A stretch of DNA of 64,000 bases from Actinomycetota bacterium (GTDB lineage: Bacteria > Actinomycetota > Coriobacteriia > Anaerosomatales > PHET01). The position numbers and the translations under genes were made by a program. Below are positions 8,383 through 16,210 of the stretch, in pieces. The notes below the pieces were generated by a model. The model ran no database searches, had not been told where the DNA came from, and saw nothing but the letters and a program-made list of their open reading frames with translations. Location: the NCBI GenBank assembly GCA_029265315.1, contig JAJUJM010000003.1:62001-126000 (forward strand), given 5' to 3'. Positions within the stretch are counted from its first letter, which is position 1; every line of letters starts with the position of its first letter.

Positions 8383-11163
8383 ATGGCCACGATGCGCTCT
8401 CGTGTGACCGGCATGGCCGTGGTGGTCCTGGCGCTGCTCGTGTTCGTTGGGCTCCCGCTGGCGACGTGGGCTGCGAGGGTGTGGACGGACTACCTGTGGT
8501 ACAGGGACCTTGGACAGGCGCAGGTCTTCTGGACCCGGATCTGGTCACAGGCCGCGCTCGGTCTCTCCTTCGGCGTCGCGAGCTTCGTCGTCTTGTTCGC
8601 CTCCATGCGCATCGCGCGTATGCTCGCCCCTCGCGTGGCGCCGGTCGGCCTGCCGGAAGGCGTCCCTCCGCAGCTCGACCTGTTCTTCGAACGTATCCGG
8701 GGCGGTCTGGGGCCGGTGCTCGACAAGGTCGTCCTCTGGGGGTCGGTGGCTCTCGCGTTCATCATCGGGGCGGCGATGTCCGAGCGCTGGGAGGTCTTCA
8801 GGCTGGCTCTTTCAGGCGTCGACTTCGGCATGACCGACCCCCAGTTCGGGCGTGACGTGGGGTTCTTCGTGTTCACGTTGCCCGCGCTCGAGATGACGCA
8901 GTCCTGGTTGAGCGACGTGCTGATCCTCACCACACTGCTGACCCTCATCGTCCACGTGCTTGGCGGGGCGATACAGCCGTGGGCGCGGCTCAAGGGCTTC
9001 GCGCCGCACGTGAAGGCCCATCTCTCGGTCCTGCTGGCCGGAATCGTCGCGTCGCGCGGGTTCTCCTACTGGCTCGACATCTACAACCTGAACTTCTCGC
9101 CGCGCGGACAGGTGATCGGGGCGTCGTACACCGACGTGAAAGCGCAGTTGCCCGCGTACCGCGTCCTCATCGTCGTGTCGGTGCTCATGGCGGTCCTCCT
9201 CCTCATCAACATCCGCTACCGGGGCTGGCGGCTGCCGGCCATCGCGCTGGGAGTGTGGCTCGGGGCGTCAGTGCTTCTGGGGGGCGTGTGGCCGGCCGTC
9301 GTTCAGGCGCTCGTCGTGTCGCCGAACGAGGCCCGGCTTGAGGCGCCCTACATCGAGCGCAACATCGCCATGACCCGGGAGGGGTTCGGCCTCGCCGAGG
9401 TCGAGGCCAAGAACTTTCCCGCGACTGAAGGGCTCACCGCGCAGGACGTGCGCGAGGAGACGCGTACGCTCTCGAACGTCAGGCTATGGGACCCCGATGT
9501 CGTCAAAGAGGGCTACCGGCAGCTCCAGACCATACGCCCCTACTATGAGTTCGCTGACGTCGACGTCGACCGCTATGTCGTGAACGGCGAACGTCGCCAG
9601 GTGCTCGTCTCGGCACGGGAGATGAACTCGTCACTCTTGGCCGACACGGCGCAGACGTGGGTCAATCGGCACCTCGTCTACACACACGGGTTCGGACTCG
9701 TGATGAGCCCCTCGAGCGAGGCCGACAGCCGGGGTCTGCCGCGGTTCATCGCCGGCGACATCCCCCCGAGGCTCGCCAGCTCGGTGGCGAGCGGCTCGCC
9801 CGGGCTCGCCCAGAAGCAGCCGCGCATCTATTTCGGCGAGGACACCCGCGATTATGTCGTGGTCAACACGGGCATCGACGAGTTCGACTATCCCCAGGGC
9901 GAGAAGAACGCCACGAACCGTTACGACGGGGATGCCGGTGTCGCCGTCGGGTCGCTCCTGCGTCGAGTCGCCTGGGCCCTGCGCCTCGGGTCGGCACAGG
10001 TCCTGTTCTCCGAGTACCTCACGCCCACGAGCAGGGTGCTGCTCCGTCGAGACCTCGGCTCACGACTCGAGGCGCTCGCGCCGTGGCTGACGTACGAAGA
10101 CGACCCGTACCCCGTGCTGGCCGATGGTCGCATCGTCTGGGTGGTCGATGCCTACACGTACTCGGACCGATTCCCGTACTCAGCCCGGGTGGGGGCTGCG
10201 TCCTACCTGCGCAACTCGGTGAAGGTGACCGTCGATGCCTACACGGGTGAGACGACGTTTTACGCGGTCGATGAGAAGGACCCGATCATCGCGGCATGGC
10301 GCTCGATCTTCCCGACGCTCATCGTGTCCGGAGATGAAGTGCCCGCGGTGATCAGGGAGCATTTCCGCTATCCGCAGGGGCTCTTCAGCGCTCAGGCCGA
10401 GGTCTATCGGACCTATCACATGCGAGACCCCGGGGTCTTCTACAACAAAGAGGACCAGTGGGAGATACCGGGCGAGCGCCAGGGGCAGCCGATGGAACCG
10501 TTCTTCGTGCTGCTCCAGCTGCCGGGCGCCAACGAAGAGCACTTCTACCTCATGCAGCCGTACACGCCGAGGAACCGTGACAACATGATCGGCTGGATGG
10601 CGGCCTCATCGGACCCTGCCAACTACGGAGAGCGCACGGTCTTCACCTTCCCGAAGGAGCGCGTGATCCTCGGGCCCCAGCAGGTGAGCGCGAGGATCAA
10701 CCAGGACCCGGTCATCTCGCCCCAACTCTCGCTGTGGAACCAGCGCGGCAGCAGCGTGCTCTTCGGCAACATGGTCGTGATCCCCATCAAGGACTCGGTC
10801 GTCTACGTCCAACCGCTTTTCCTTCAAGCGGAGCAGACCGCGATCCCCGAGCTCACTCGAGTCGTGGTCGTCTACTCCGACAAGGTGGTGATGGAGCGGA
10901 CGCTCGAGGCCGCGTTGCTCAAGATCTTCGGTGAAGCGCCGGTCACCGGAAGCGTCGAGGGCACCAAGACGCCCGGATCTGAAGTGGAGGTCCCCGCCGC
11001 GGATGCGGCGACGGCGGCCAGGCTCTATCGCGAGGCGGTGGCGGCCCAGCGAGCGGGCGACTGGGCGACCTATGGCGAGAGGATCGCCGAGCTGGGCGCG
11101 GTGCTCGAACGACTCGCCGGAGTGGGTGCCACCATGGCGCCAGACGCTTCCGCGGCTCCGTAG
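8383..11163 (+). CDS. UPF0182 family large membrane protein
   Basis: 926 residues from the ATG at 8383, eight bases after GGAAAGGGG (8370-8377). The first ~330 residues hold about seven membrane helices with the UPF0182 pattern: a short N-terminal helix, VWTDYLWYRDLGQAQVFWTR, VDFGMTDPQFGRDVGFFVF and YNLNFSPRGQVIGASYTDV. The long extracytoplasmic part shows family landmarks such as EAPYIERNIAMTREGFGL, WVNRHLVYTHGFGLVMSP, RIYFGEDTRDYVVVNT and PFFVLLQLPG. Length is typical. The family is widespread in actinobacteria and cyanobacteria and its function is not known. It may be co-transcribed with the HEAT/HD-GYP pair (23-base gap). Confidence 0.9.
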   Translation: MATMRSRVTGMAVVVLALLVFVGLPLATWAARVWTDYLWYRDLGQAQVFWTRIWSQAALGLSFGVASFVVLFASMRIARMLAPRVAPVGLPEGVPPQLDLFFERIRGGLGPVLDKVVLWGSVALAFIIGAAMSERWEVFRLALSGVDFGMTDPQFGRDVGFFVFTLPALEMTQSWLSDVLILTTLLTLIVHVLGGAIQPWARLKGFAPHVKAHLSVLLAGIVASRGFSYWLDIYNLNFSPRGQVIGASYTDVKAQLPAYRVLIVVSVLMAVLLLINIRYRGWRLPAIALGVWLGASVLLGGVWPAVVQALVVSPNEARLEAPYIERNIAMTREGFGLAEVEAKNFPATEGLTAQDVREETRTLSNVRLWDPDVVKEGYRQLQTIRPYYEFADVDVDRYVVNGERRQVLVSAREMNSSLLADTAQTWVNRHLVYTHGFGLVMSPSSEADSRGLPRFIAGDIPPRLASSVASGSPGLAQKQPRIYFGEDTRDYVVVNTGIDEFDYPQGEKNATNRYDGDAGVAVGSLLRRVAWALRLGSAQVLFSEYLTPTSRVLLRRDLGSRLEALAPWLTYEDDPYPVLADGRIVWVVDAYTYSDRFPYSARVGAASYLRNSVKVTVDAYTGETTFYAVDEKDPIIAAWRSIFPTLIVSGDEVPAVIREHFRYPQGLFSAQAEVYRTYHMRDPGVFYNKEDQWEIPGERQGQPMEPFFVLLQLPGANEEHFYLMQPYTPRNRDNMIGWMAASSDPANYGERTVFTFPKERVILGPQQVSARINQDPVISPQLSLWNQRGSSVLFGNMVVIPIKDSVVYVQPLFLQAEQTAIPELTRVVVVYSDKVVMERTLEAALLKIFGEAPVTGSVEGTKTPGSEVEVPAADAATAARLYREAVAAQRAGDWATYGERIAELGAVLERLAGVGATMAPDASAAP

Positions 11164-11596
11164 CCCACGCCTCGTATACGAACGAGCGTTCGCATAAGGA
11201 GTTGCGGGTACGGTGATGTTCGTGGTAGGGTACGCGAGCGTCGTGCGTCAGTACGCGACCTCGTCTTCGTTCGGCCGGTCGAGATCGGGACGGCCGAGGG
11301 ACCTGCGAAGCGGGAGTCGAAGGAGCAAGCAAGCCCGATCGGATCGGCCAGACGAAGCTCGCCGAGCACTGCAGGCACCACCACGGCGAGCGCAGTTCGA
11401 CCGAGCTGCGTGAAGACCACAGGTCCGTCGCCAAGAGCATAGCGCTTCTTCGGCACAGACGACGGTCCCCTGCGGGGGCTGCGTGTGCCGGATGCGAGGC
11501 AGCTAAGCCCCCTCTCTCCCCGCTGTCCAGGACACGTCCGTGTCCATTCTCGCCTCCGGGCCGTCGTCCGTCATGTCCCCGGACTCGGAGGAACCC
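11164..11596. other. 433-base gap without a supported gene; holds an SOS-like box
   Basis: No reading frame here has recognisable homology. A 66-codon frame at 11213-11413 (+) follows AAGGAG at 11196-11201 but is Arg/Ser-rich and looks like non-coding translation. A 129-codon minus-strand frame (11456-11070) runs antisense into the UPF0182 gene. The only clear structure is the LexA-type palindrome at 11179-11192. This could be the relic of a lost SOS gene or an untranslated leader. Confidence 0.5.
11179..11192. promoter_or_regulatory. LexA (SOS)-type box
   Basis: CGAAC-GAGC-GTTCG is a perfect palindrome matching the Gram-positive/actinobacterial LexA consensus CGAAC-N4-GTTCG. It lies 16 bases after the UPF0182 stop, with AAGGAG following at 11196. 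No recognisable SOS gene follows, so its target is unclear. Confidence 0.5.
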
Positions 11597-12226
11597 TTGA
11601 GTTCAAGCACACTGTTCGTCAAGACCATGTCGTTGTACGCGGTGGCCATCGGCCTCATCTGCATCGCGCTCGCCGTCTCGATGTCGGGCGGCGGGACACC
11701 TGCCAAGGCGTTCGCGTCGACGATCGTCGAAGAGCCGGTAGCACCGTCAGTGCTGGGAGTCGAAGCGACATCGGTCGTGGCCCTCGGAGAGCCGCTGTCC
11801 GCCGCTCGTCGGCTGGGAGCGGTCGTCGCGTCAGCCCCCGTGGAGACGCGGACCACGCTGCTCATACCCGCCAAGAAACGTGCCGTGGTCAAGAAGGTCG
11901 CACCTCGCCGCCGCGACCGGACAGAGAAGCCGTGGGCGGGACCATGGAGGCGTGCCACGGTGTCCTGGTACGGTCCCGGATTCTACGGCCGTCACACCGC
12001 GAACGGCACCACGCTCACGCGATCCAGTGTCAACGTCGCCCATAAGACGCTCCCGTTCGGGACCCGCGTCCAGTTCAAGTACCGCAACCGGCTCGTGATC
12101 GCCGTGGTCAACGACCGCGGCCCGTTCGTGCGGGGTCGCGAGTTCGACCTAGGGCCCGGCACCGCCCGGGCACTGGGTTTCGACGGGGTCGATACCGTCT
12201 CGTACAGGATCATCAACAGGCGCTGA
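11597..12226 (+). CDS. RlpA-like double-psi beta-barrel protein
   Basis: 209 residues if translation begins at the TTG at 11597, which follows GGAGGA at 11587-11592; an ATG at 11573 is the alternative. An N-terminal membrane anchor or signal peptide (MSLYAVAIGLICIALAVSM) exports it. A basic linker leads to a C-terminal RlpA-type double-psi barrel at about 118-209: ATVSWYGPGFYGRHTANG, LPFGTRVQFKY, the catalytic-type NDRGPF, and REFDLGPGTARALGF. RlpA acts as a septal lytic transglycosylase on naked glycan in Gram-negatives; related barrels occur in resuscitation factors and expansin-like proteins. The SPOR domain is absent. Secreted wall-remodelling role inferred. Confidence 0.75.
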   Translation: MSSSTLFVKTMSLYAVAIGLICIALAVSMSGGGTPAKAFASTIVEEPVAPSVLGVEATSVVALGEPLSAARRLGAVVASAPVETRTTLLIPAKKRAVVKKVAPRRRDRTEKPWAGPWRRATVSWYGPGFYGRHTANGTTLTRSSVNVAHKTLPFGTRVQFKYRNRLVIAVVNDRGPFVRGREFDLGPGTARALGFDGVDTVSYRIINRR

Positions 12227-12382
12227 GGCGCTTCGGGGGATTCGTTGGTCATCAGCGGCGTCTGCACGTGTGGCGGGCGCCGCTTTCGCCTTCTTCGAAC
12301 GGCTCGCAACGCATCGGTCCTTTGTTGGGGTACCTTTAGTGACGTCAGCGCTGAGATCTGCTCCCTGGGAGGCAAGCGGACC

Positions 12383-12748
12383 ATGTCCGGACCCGAACAG
12401 ACCGCGTCGACGGCTGAGGCCACGCCCGGGTCCGACGCACCGGAGCGCGCCGGCGTCATGGACGCGGTGGCGGACCTCGTCCGGCTTCTCGTGGAATACG
12501 TCCGGCAGGAGACGGGCGACGTGGTGCACGACAAGGTCGTGCTCCCCACGCAGAAGGCCGGCCAGGTCGTGGCCTTCGCGCTCGCCGCCGCGACGGTGCT
12601 GGTGCTGGGCATCGGGTTCGTGGCGACCGCGGCGCTCCTGTTGCTCGCCGGTCTCCTCGGCTGGCCCGGCGCGTTGCTCGCGGTGGGCGGTGCGCTCATC
12701 CTCGGCGCTGGCGGACTGACGTATGCCAAGACGAGGAGAATGCAGTGA
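12383..12748 (+). CDS. Holin-X-type (phage_holin_3_6) membrane protein
   Basis: 121 residues; ATG at 12383 follows GGGAGG at 12367-12372. After an acidic, Thr/Ala-rich N-terminus comes an amphipathic helix (LVRLLVEYVRQETGDVVHDK) and two membrane segments (about 69-92 and 96-115), ending in a basic tail. This is the layout of the actinobacterial Holin-X/DUF1469 family. Despite the name, such genes are chromosomal and no phage genes are near, so it is not evidence for a prophage. Coupled by a GTGA overlap to the next small membrane protein. Confidence 0.6.
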   Translation: MSGPEQTASTAEATPGSDAPERAGVMDAVADLVRLLVEYVRQETGDVVHDKVVLPTQKAGQVVAFALAAATVLVLGIGFVATAALLLLAGLLGWPGALLAVGGALILGAGGLTYAKTRRMQ

Positions 12749-12990
12749 CGGGCACACCCACTTCCCAGACGATGGGTCCGGCCGATCGGATCACACTCGA
12801 CGACCTCAAGCATCGTGCGGAAGCGGTGAGGGACCTCGCCGTGGCGGAGACCAGGGGCGCGGTGAGGCGGGTGTTGAGTCAGGACTCAACCAAAGGGTTG
12901 CTCGTGGCGGCAGGGCTCATCGTCGCCGCGGTCTCGATCGCCTACCTGGCGGGGACCCGCGCCGGCGCGCGCCGGCGCGTCGTCACCTGA
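12745..12990 (+). CDS. Small single-pass membrane protein
   Basis: 81 residues, GTG at 12745 overlapping the previous stop. A charged helical part (LDDLKHRAEAVRDLAVAETR) precedes one membrane helix (LLVAAGLIVAAVSIAYLAG) and a basic end. It resembles the DUF3618-type partners that accompany Holin-X genes in actinobacteria, but similarity is only in layout. Probably works with the upstream protein at the membrane; role unknown. Confidence 0.6.
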   Translation: MTGTPTSQTMGPADRITLDDLKHRAEAVRDLAVAETRGAVRRVLSQDSTKGLLVAAGLIVAAVSIAYLAGTRAGARRRVVT

Positions 12991-12993
12991 GCG

Positions 12994-13509
12994 ATGTCCG
13001 GCGGCCTGTTCGCCATCGAGAGCATCGAGGTGGGCGAGGGTGAGATGGAAGCTCTCGTGCGAGTCGCTGATGAGCGGCTCATGCGTACCTCGGCGAACCC
13101 CGGGCTCACTGATGCGGCACTCTCGCTCTTGCCGGGACTCGCTCGTCACACATGTGAGAACGGCGCCGGGTTCGATGCGGTCCGGGAATTCGCCGACACT
13201 GAGACGCCGCACCTGCTCGAACACGTCGCGGTCGAACTGATGGCGCTCTCCGGTTCGCCTCGCGACCTACGCGGGCGGACGAGCTGGGACTTCGCCCGCG
13301 ATGGTCGCGGGGTGTTCCGGCTCCGGCTCGCTTATGACATCGATGTCGTGGCACTGGCGGCACTGAAGGAGGCGGCGGCGATCGTCGAATGGCTCATGCA
13401 TGCGTCAGGCGAGCGACCGGACGTGCGAAAAGCCGTGGCGCGGTTGCGTGCGGTGAGGGAGTCGGTGGCGGACCAGCGTCAAGCAGCGATACCACGCGGT
13501 CGAAGCTGA
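12994..13509 (+). CDS. Stand-alone cyanophycin-synthetase-like N-terminal domain
   Basis: 171 residues, ATG at 12994, three bases after the preceding stop. Residues about 60-140 resemble the N-terminal domain of cyanophycin synthetase CphA: HLLEHVAVELMALSG, then RGRTSWDF, a short strand (GVFRLRLAYD) and a helix (ALAALKEAAAIVEWLM). In CphA this domain precedes an ATP-grasp and a Mur-ligase-like domain; neither is present here or nearby. It ends in a basic tail. A binding role for a peptide-like polymer or its primer is possible but speculative. Confidence 0.5.
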   Translation: MSGGLFAIESIEVGEGEMEALVRVADERLMRTSANPGLTDAALSLLPGLARHTCENGAGFDAVREFADTETPHLLEHVAVELMALSGSPRDLRGRTSWDFARDGRGVFRLRLAYDIDVVALAALKEAAAIVEWLMHASGERPDVRKAVARLRAVRESVADQRQAAIPRGRS

Positions 13510-13533
13510 CGCCGGTCGGATGAAGTCCGTGCG

Positions 13534-13563
13534 TTGCCCGCTTGGCGAGCCCTGGTTTACACT
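13534..13563 (+). promoter_or_regulatory. Promoter of tRNA-Gly
   Basis: TTGCCC (13534-13539), 18-base spacer, TACACT (13558-13563). The -10 ends 10 bases before the mature tRNA 5' end, the usual distance for a short tRNA leader. Confidence 0.55.
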
Positions 13564-13573
13564 TCAGCGGCAT

Positions 13574-13648
13574 GCGGGTGTAGTTCAATGGTAGAGCGTC
13601 AGCTTCCCAAGCTGAAAGTTGCCGGTTCGAGTCCGGTCACCCGCTCCA
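13574..13648 (+). tRNA. tRNA-Gly (anticodon CCC)
   Basis: Complete cloverleaf: acceptor GCGGGTG/CACCCGC, D-arm GTTC-AATGGTA-GAGC, anticodon stem TCAGC/GCTGA with loop TTCCCAA giving anticodon CCC, T-arm GCCGG-TTCGAGT-CCGGT, discriminator T and an encoded CCA at 13646-13648. It reads GGG glycine codons. It stands alone with its own promoter and terminator. Confidence 0.95.
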
Positions 13649-13661
13649 AAGCCCTGATCAA

Positions 13662-13692
13662 GGTCGTCCCGGGGAACGGGCCGGCCTTTTTT
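13662..13692 (+). terminator. Intrinsic terminator after tRNA-Gly
   Basis: GGTCGTCCCG (13662-13671) pairs with CGGGCCGGCC (13677-13686), one mismatch and one G-U, around a GGGAA loop, followed by six T residues (13687-13692). Confidence 0.8.
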
Positions 13693-13724
13693 CACGCGTG
13701 CAGCAGGAATCCGCCGCCATATGT

Positions 13725-13738
13725 AGAACATGTGTTCG
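13725..13738. promoter_or_regulatory. Possible LexA-type box before the LytM gene
   Basis: AGAAC-ATGT-GTTCG differs from the perfect CGAAC-N4-GTTCG box by one base. It lies 45 bases before the preferred start of the LytM gene. If real, this gene would be DNA-damage regulated, as are several Gram-positive wall/division genes. Confidence 0.35.
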
Positions 13739-13783
13739 CATAGACCCTCGCTCTTCCCGCTCCCGCCCGATGAGGTGGGGCGC

Positions 13784-15043
13784 ATGTCCAGAATGCGACG
13801 TACGACGCTCGTGGCCGGGCTGATCGCAGCCATCGTTCTTGGTACCAGTCCGGATTGCATGGCAGCGGTGTGTCTCGACGGGGCCGTCGTGCTCGGCTAC
13901 GGCGAGACGTACCACCATGCCGAGGGCTCATCGGTACACCGTGGCGTCGATGTGGCGCTCGCAGCCGGTGAGGTCGTCCCTGCCCTGATCGAGGGCGACG
14001 TGACGTTCGCGGGCCGCGTCCCGTCGAGTTCAGGCGGCTCGATCACGTGCGTCACCATTCGTTCGGGTGATGACGCGCTCACGGTATCGCCGCTCGAGCA
14101 GATACGAGTCAAGAAGGGTCAACGGGTCGAGGCAGGGCTCGCCTTGGGCACTCTCGCGGCGAGTGGCGACCCCTCGCTCGAAGAACCACACGTCCACGTG
14201 AGTCTCAGACGCGATGGCGTGTACGTGGACCCCTCATCGCTTCTGTCATTCGCATCCCCTGCAGCGGCACGAGTCGAACCAGCGCCCGTCGAGCCCGACG
14301 AGGCTTTCGGCGCTCCCGAGCTCCCGCCGGCCAGTGCTGTCGAACCGGTGCCTGCGCCGACTGTCACACAGGCTCAGCCGGCGGTGGTGATCGTCGGGGG
14401 TGTTCTGGAGCCGGAGACGAACATCTCGCCGGGGCTCGGTGCGGACGGGCAGGTGACCGCAGGTCAACCGGAGCAGGCGGCCAGCCCGCAATGGGGGTCT
14501 GATGATGCCCATGAGCACGAGCAGTGCGCACCGGGGCTTCCGCGACCATCGGTTCATCTGGTCGCTCGGGGTTCTAACGGTGCCGATGCGGCAGGGCCGC
14601 AGACCCTGCGAAACGGACCGACCGAGTCGCTGCGCCGCAGTCTGACAAGCTGGCTCGCGGGAGGTACCGGATCGCGCGACGGAGAGCGAGCCACTTCGGC
14701 CGGTCGATTGGACGACGTGCCGAGTGCGGTTGGAGCTGGGGGAGTCGCTCCGCATCGGGCACAGGCTCCAGGAATCAGCGTCGATCTTGAGGATGCGCGA
14801 GCGCGGTTTCGCAGCGTTGTTCGACCGGGCGGAGCCGTGGCCCTGATGGCGGCAATCTTCGGAGTCCTCTACATCATGTCACGACGAGTGGTCGAGCGTG
14901 GAATCCGCGGTCAAACGCCCGTGTCAGACCGGTTTGGGAGTATGTTGCAGCACCTGCGGACCGGTGATACACTCTGCGGGCTCACATCCTGCTCCGGGCT
15001 TCTGCCTTCACAGTCCCGGGGCCGCTTAGCCCAGAGGAGGTGA
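13784..15043 (+). CDS. Secreted LytM/M23-type peptidase-like protein with C-terminal anchor
   Basis: 419 residues from the ATG at 13784; an ATG at 13730 adds 18 residues but sits on the SOS-like box. A signal peptide (RRTTLVAGLIAAIVLGTS) is followed by an M23 fold at about 25-155. The zinc motifs are intact: HRGVD near residue 52 and HVHVS near 136. The order of strands (YGETYHH, VVPALIEGDVTFAG, KKGQRVEAGLALG) fits LytM. Residues 160-340 are a long Pro/Ala/Glu-rich wall-spanning linker and about 350-372 a membrane helix (AVALMAAIFGVLYIMSRR). Family members cut peptidoglycan cross-bridges or act as division activators. Its 3' end carries the rpsF promoter. Confidence 0.7.
   Translation: MSRMRRTTLVAGLIAAIVLGTSPDCMAAVCLDGAVVLGYGETYHHAEGSSVHRGVDVALAAGEVVPALIEGDVTFAGRVPSSSGGSITCVTIRSGDDALTVSPLEQIRVKKGQRVEAGLALGTLAASGDPSLEEPHVHVSLRRDGVYVDPSSLLSFASPAAARVEPAPVEPDEAFGAPELPPASAVEPVPAPTVTQAQPAVVIVGGVLEPETNISPGLGADGQVTAGQPEQAASPQWGSDDAHEHEQCAPGLPRPSVHLVARGSNGADAAGPQTLRNGPTESLRRSLTSWLAGGTGSRDGERATSAGRLDDVPSAVGAGGVAPHRAQAPGISVDLEDARARFRSVVRPGGAVALMAAIFGVLYIMSRRVVERGIRGQTPVSDRFGSMLQHLRTGDTLCGLTSCSGLLPSQSRGRLAQRR
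14945..14973 (+). promoter_or_regulatory. Promoter of the rpsF-ssb-rpsR-rplI operon
   Basis: TTGCAG (14945-14950), exact 17-base spacer, TACACT (14968-14973), 75 bases before the rpsF GTG and inside the 3' end of the LytM gene. Confidence 0.65.
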
Positions 15044-15047
15044 CAAC

Positions 15048-15341
15048 GTGAAGGCTTACGAACTGTTGCTTCTGCTCAATCCCTCCCTCGACGAGGAGAC
15101 CCGTGCTGCCGTTCTGGACAAGGTCCAGGGCGTGATCACAGCAGACGGGGGCGTGGTCGATTCGGTCGACTCGTGGGGCAAGCGCAAGCTTGCATTCGAG
15201 ATCGGCAAGCTCACCGAAGGTGACTACACCTTGGTGGACTTCCACACCACGCCGGCCGCCATCGCCGAGCTGGACCGCGTGCTGCACATCACCGATCCCG
15301 TGGTCCGTTACATGCTCGTGCGTCGCGAGGACAGAGAGTAG
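15048..15341 (+). CDS. rpsF: 30S ribosomal protein bS6
   Basis: 97 residues, GTG start at 15048 with GAGGAGG at 15034-15040. Full-length bS6: MKAYELLLLLNPSLDEETRA at the N-terminus, WGKRKLAFEIGKLTEGDYTL in the middle, and DPVVRYMLVRREDRE at the end. bS6 binds 16S rRNA together with bS18, which is encoded two genes downstream. First gene of the conserved rpsF-ssb-rpsR-rplI operon. Confidence 0.97.
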   Translation: MKAYELLLLLNPSLDEETRAAVLDKVQGVITADGGVVDSVDSWGKRKLAFEIGKLTEGDYTLVDFHTTPAAIAELDRVLHITDPVVRYMLVRREDRE

Positions 15342-15411
15342 TCCCGCGGGCCCACTGGCACGGACCGGACGGGTGTCCGTAACCGTGTCTCGTATGAAGG
15401 TGGTTTCAGTA

Positions 15412-15855
15412 ATGAGCGATATCAACAGAGTCGTCCTCACCGGTCGTCTCACCAAGGATCCCGAGCTCAAGGCGCTTCCCGACGGTACGCCGGTACTGTC
15501 GATGCGTCTGGCGTTCAGTACTCGCAAGCGTGACGCACAGGGCCAATGGGGCGACGTCTCCAACTTCGTCGACGTCTCTCTCATCGGCAACCGTGCCGAT
15601 TCGCTGTCCAGGCTCCTTGAGAAGGGCCGACTCATCGGAGTTGACGGGAAGCTTCGCTGGCGTGAGTGGGAGTCCCAGGACGGGACCAAGCGTTCGGCGA
15701 TCGACATCTCCGCGGACAACATCGAACTGCTGGGTGGTCGCAGCGAGAGTGGTGGCGGCTTCGGTGGTTCGGGCGGAGGATACGATGGCGCCCCCAAAGA
15801 GGCGCCGTCTTCTGCCGGTGGCCCGGAGACATTCGAGGACGACATCCCGTTCTAG
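15412..15855 (+). CDS. ssb: Single-stranded DNA-binding protein
   Basis: 147 residues from ATG 15412, with GAAGGTGG (15397-15404) upstream; an ATG at 15394 would add six residues. The OB fold spans about 1-105 ([60 protein letters not shown]). A Gly-rich linker follows, then the acidic tip DDIPF that binds replication and repair partners. It coats single strands as a tetramer. Sits in the ribosomal-protein operon, the usual actinobacterial place. Confidence 0.97.
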   Translation: MSDINRVVLTGRLTKDPELKALPDGTPVLSMRLAFSTRKRDAQGQWGDVSNFVDVSLIGNRADSLSRLLEKGRLIGVDGKLRWREWESQDGTKRSAIDISADNIELLGGRSESGGGFGGSGGGYDGAPKEAPSSAGGPETFEDDIPF

Positions 15856-15928
15856 ACGAACCACCCCGCCCGCAAGGGCGCCATCACCAGTCCCGCGAAT
15901 GAGAATCGCGGAAAGGAGGTCAGTGAAC

Positions 15929-16189
15929 ATGTCCGATTACGGTCGCAAGCCTCGGCGCAAGTACTGCCAGTTCTGCAAGGACCACGCCGAGTACATCGAC
16001 TACAAGGACTCGCAGCTGTTGCGCAAGTTCATGACCGACCGCGGCAAGATCAAGCCTCGCCGCGTGTCGGGGAACTGTGCCCAACACCAGCACCAGTTGT
16101 CGACGGCCATCAAGCGTGCCCGCGAGATGGCTCTGTTGCCCTACACCGTCCCCGTCGTCAGCGGTCGCATCGGCAAGGGCCGCTCGTAG
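15929..16189 (+). CDS. rpsR: 30S ribosomal protein bS18, zinc-binding form
   Basis: 86 residues from ATG 15929 behind GGAAAGGAGG (15910-15919). bS18 landmarks: [49 protein letters not shown]. It is the C+ paralogue type, with CQFC near residue 13 and a Cys/His pair (GNCAQHQ) that can bind zinc. C+ forms are common in actinobacteria, which often also have a zinc-free copy elsewhere. Confidence 0.96.
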   Translation: MSDYGRKPRRKYCQFCKDHAEYIDYKDSQLLRKFMTDRGKIKPRRVSGNCAQHQHQLSTAIKRAREMALLPYTVPVVSGRIGKGRS

Positions 16190-16210
16190 CGGTCGCCTGG
16201 AGGAGAAGCC

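Noticed and set aside
11213-11413. 66-codon frame after the SOS box
   Set aside because: Arg/Ser-rich, no recognisable motif, start distance from AAGGAG is long; noted only in the gap entry.
12383-12990. Holin-like pair as a sign of prophage
   Set aside because: No integrase, capsid, tail or lysis genes nearby; Holin-X-type genes are ordinary chromosomal genes in actinobacteria.
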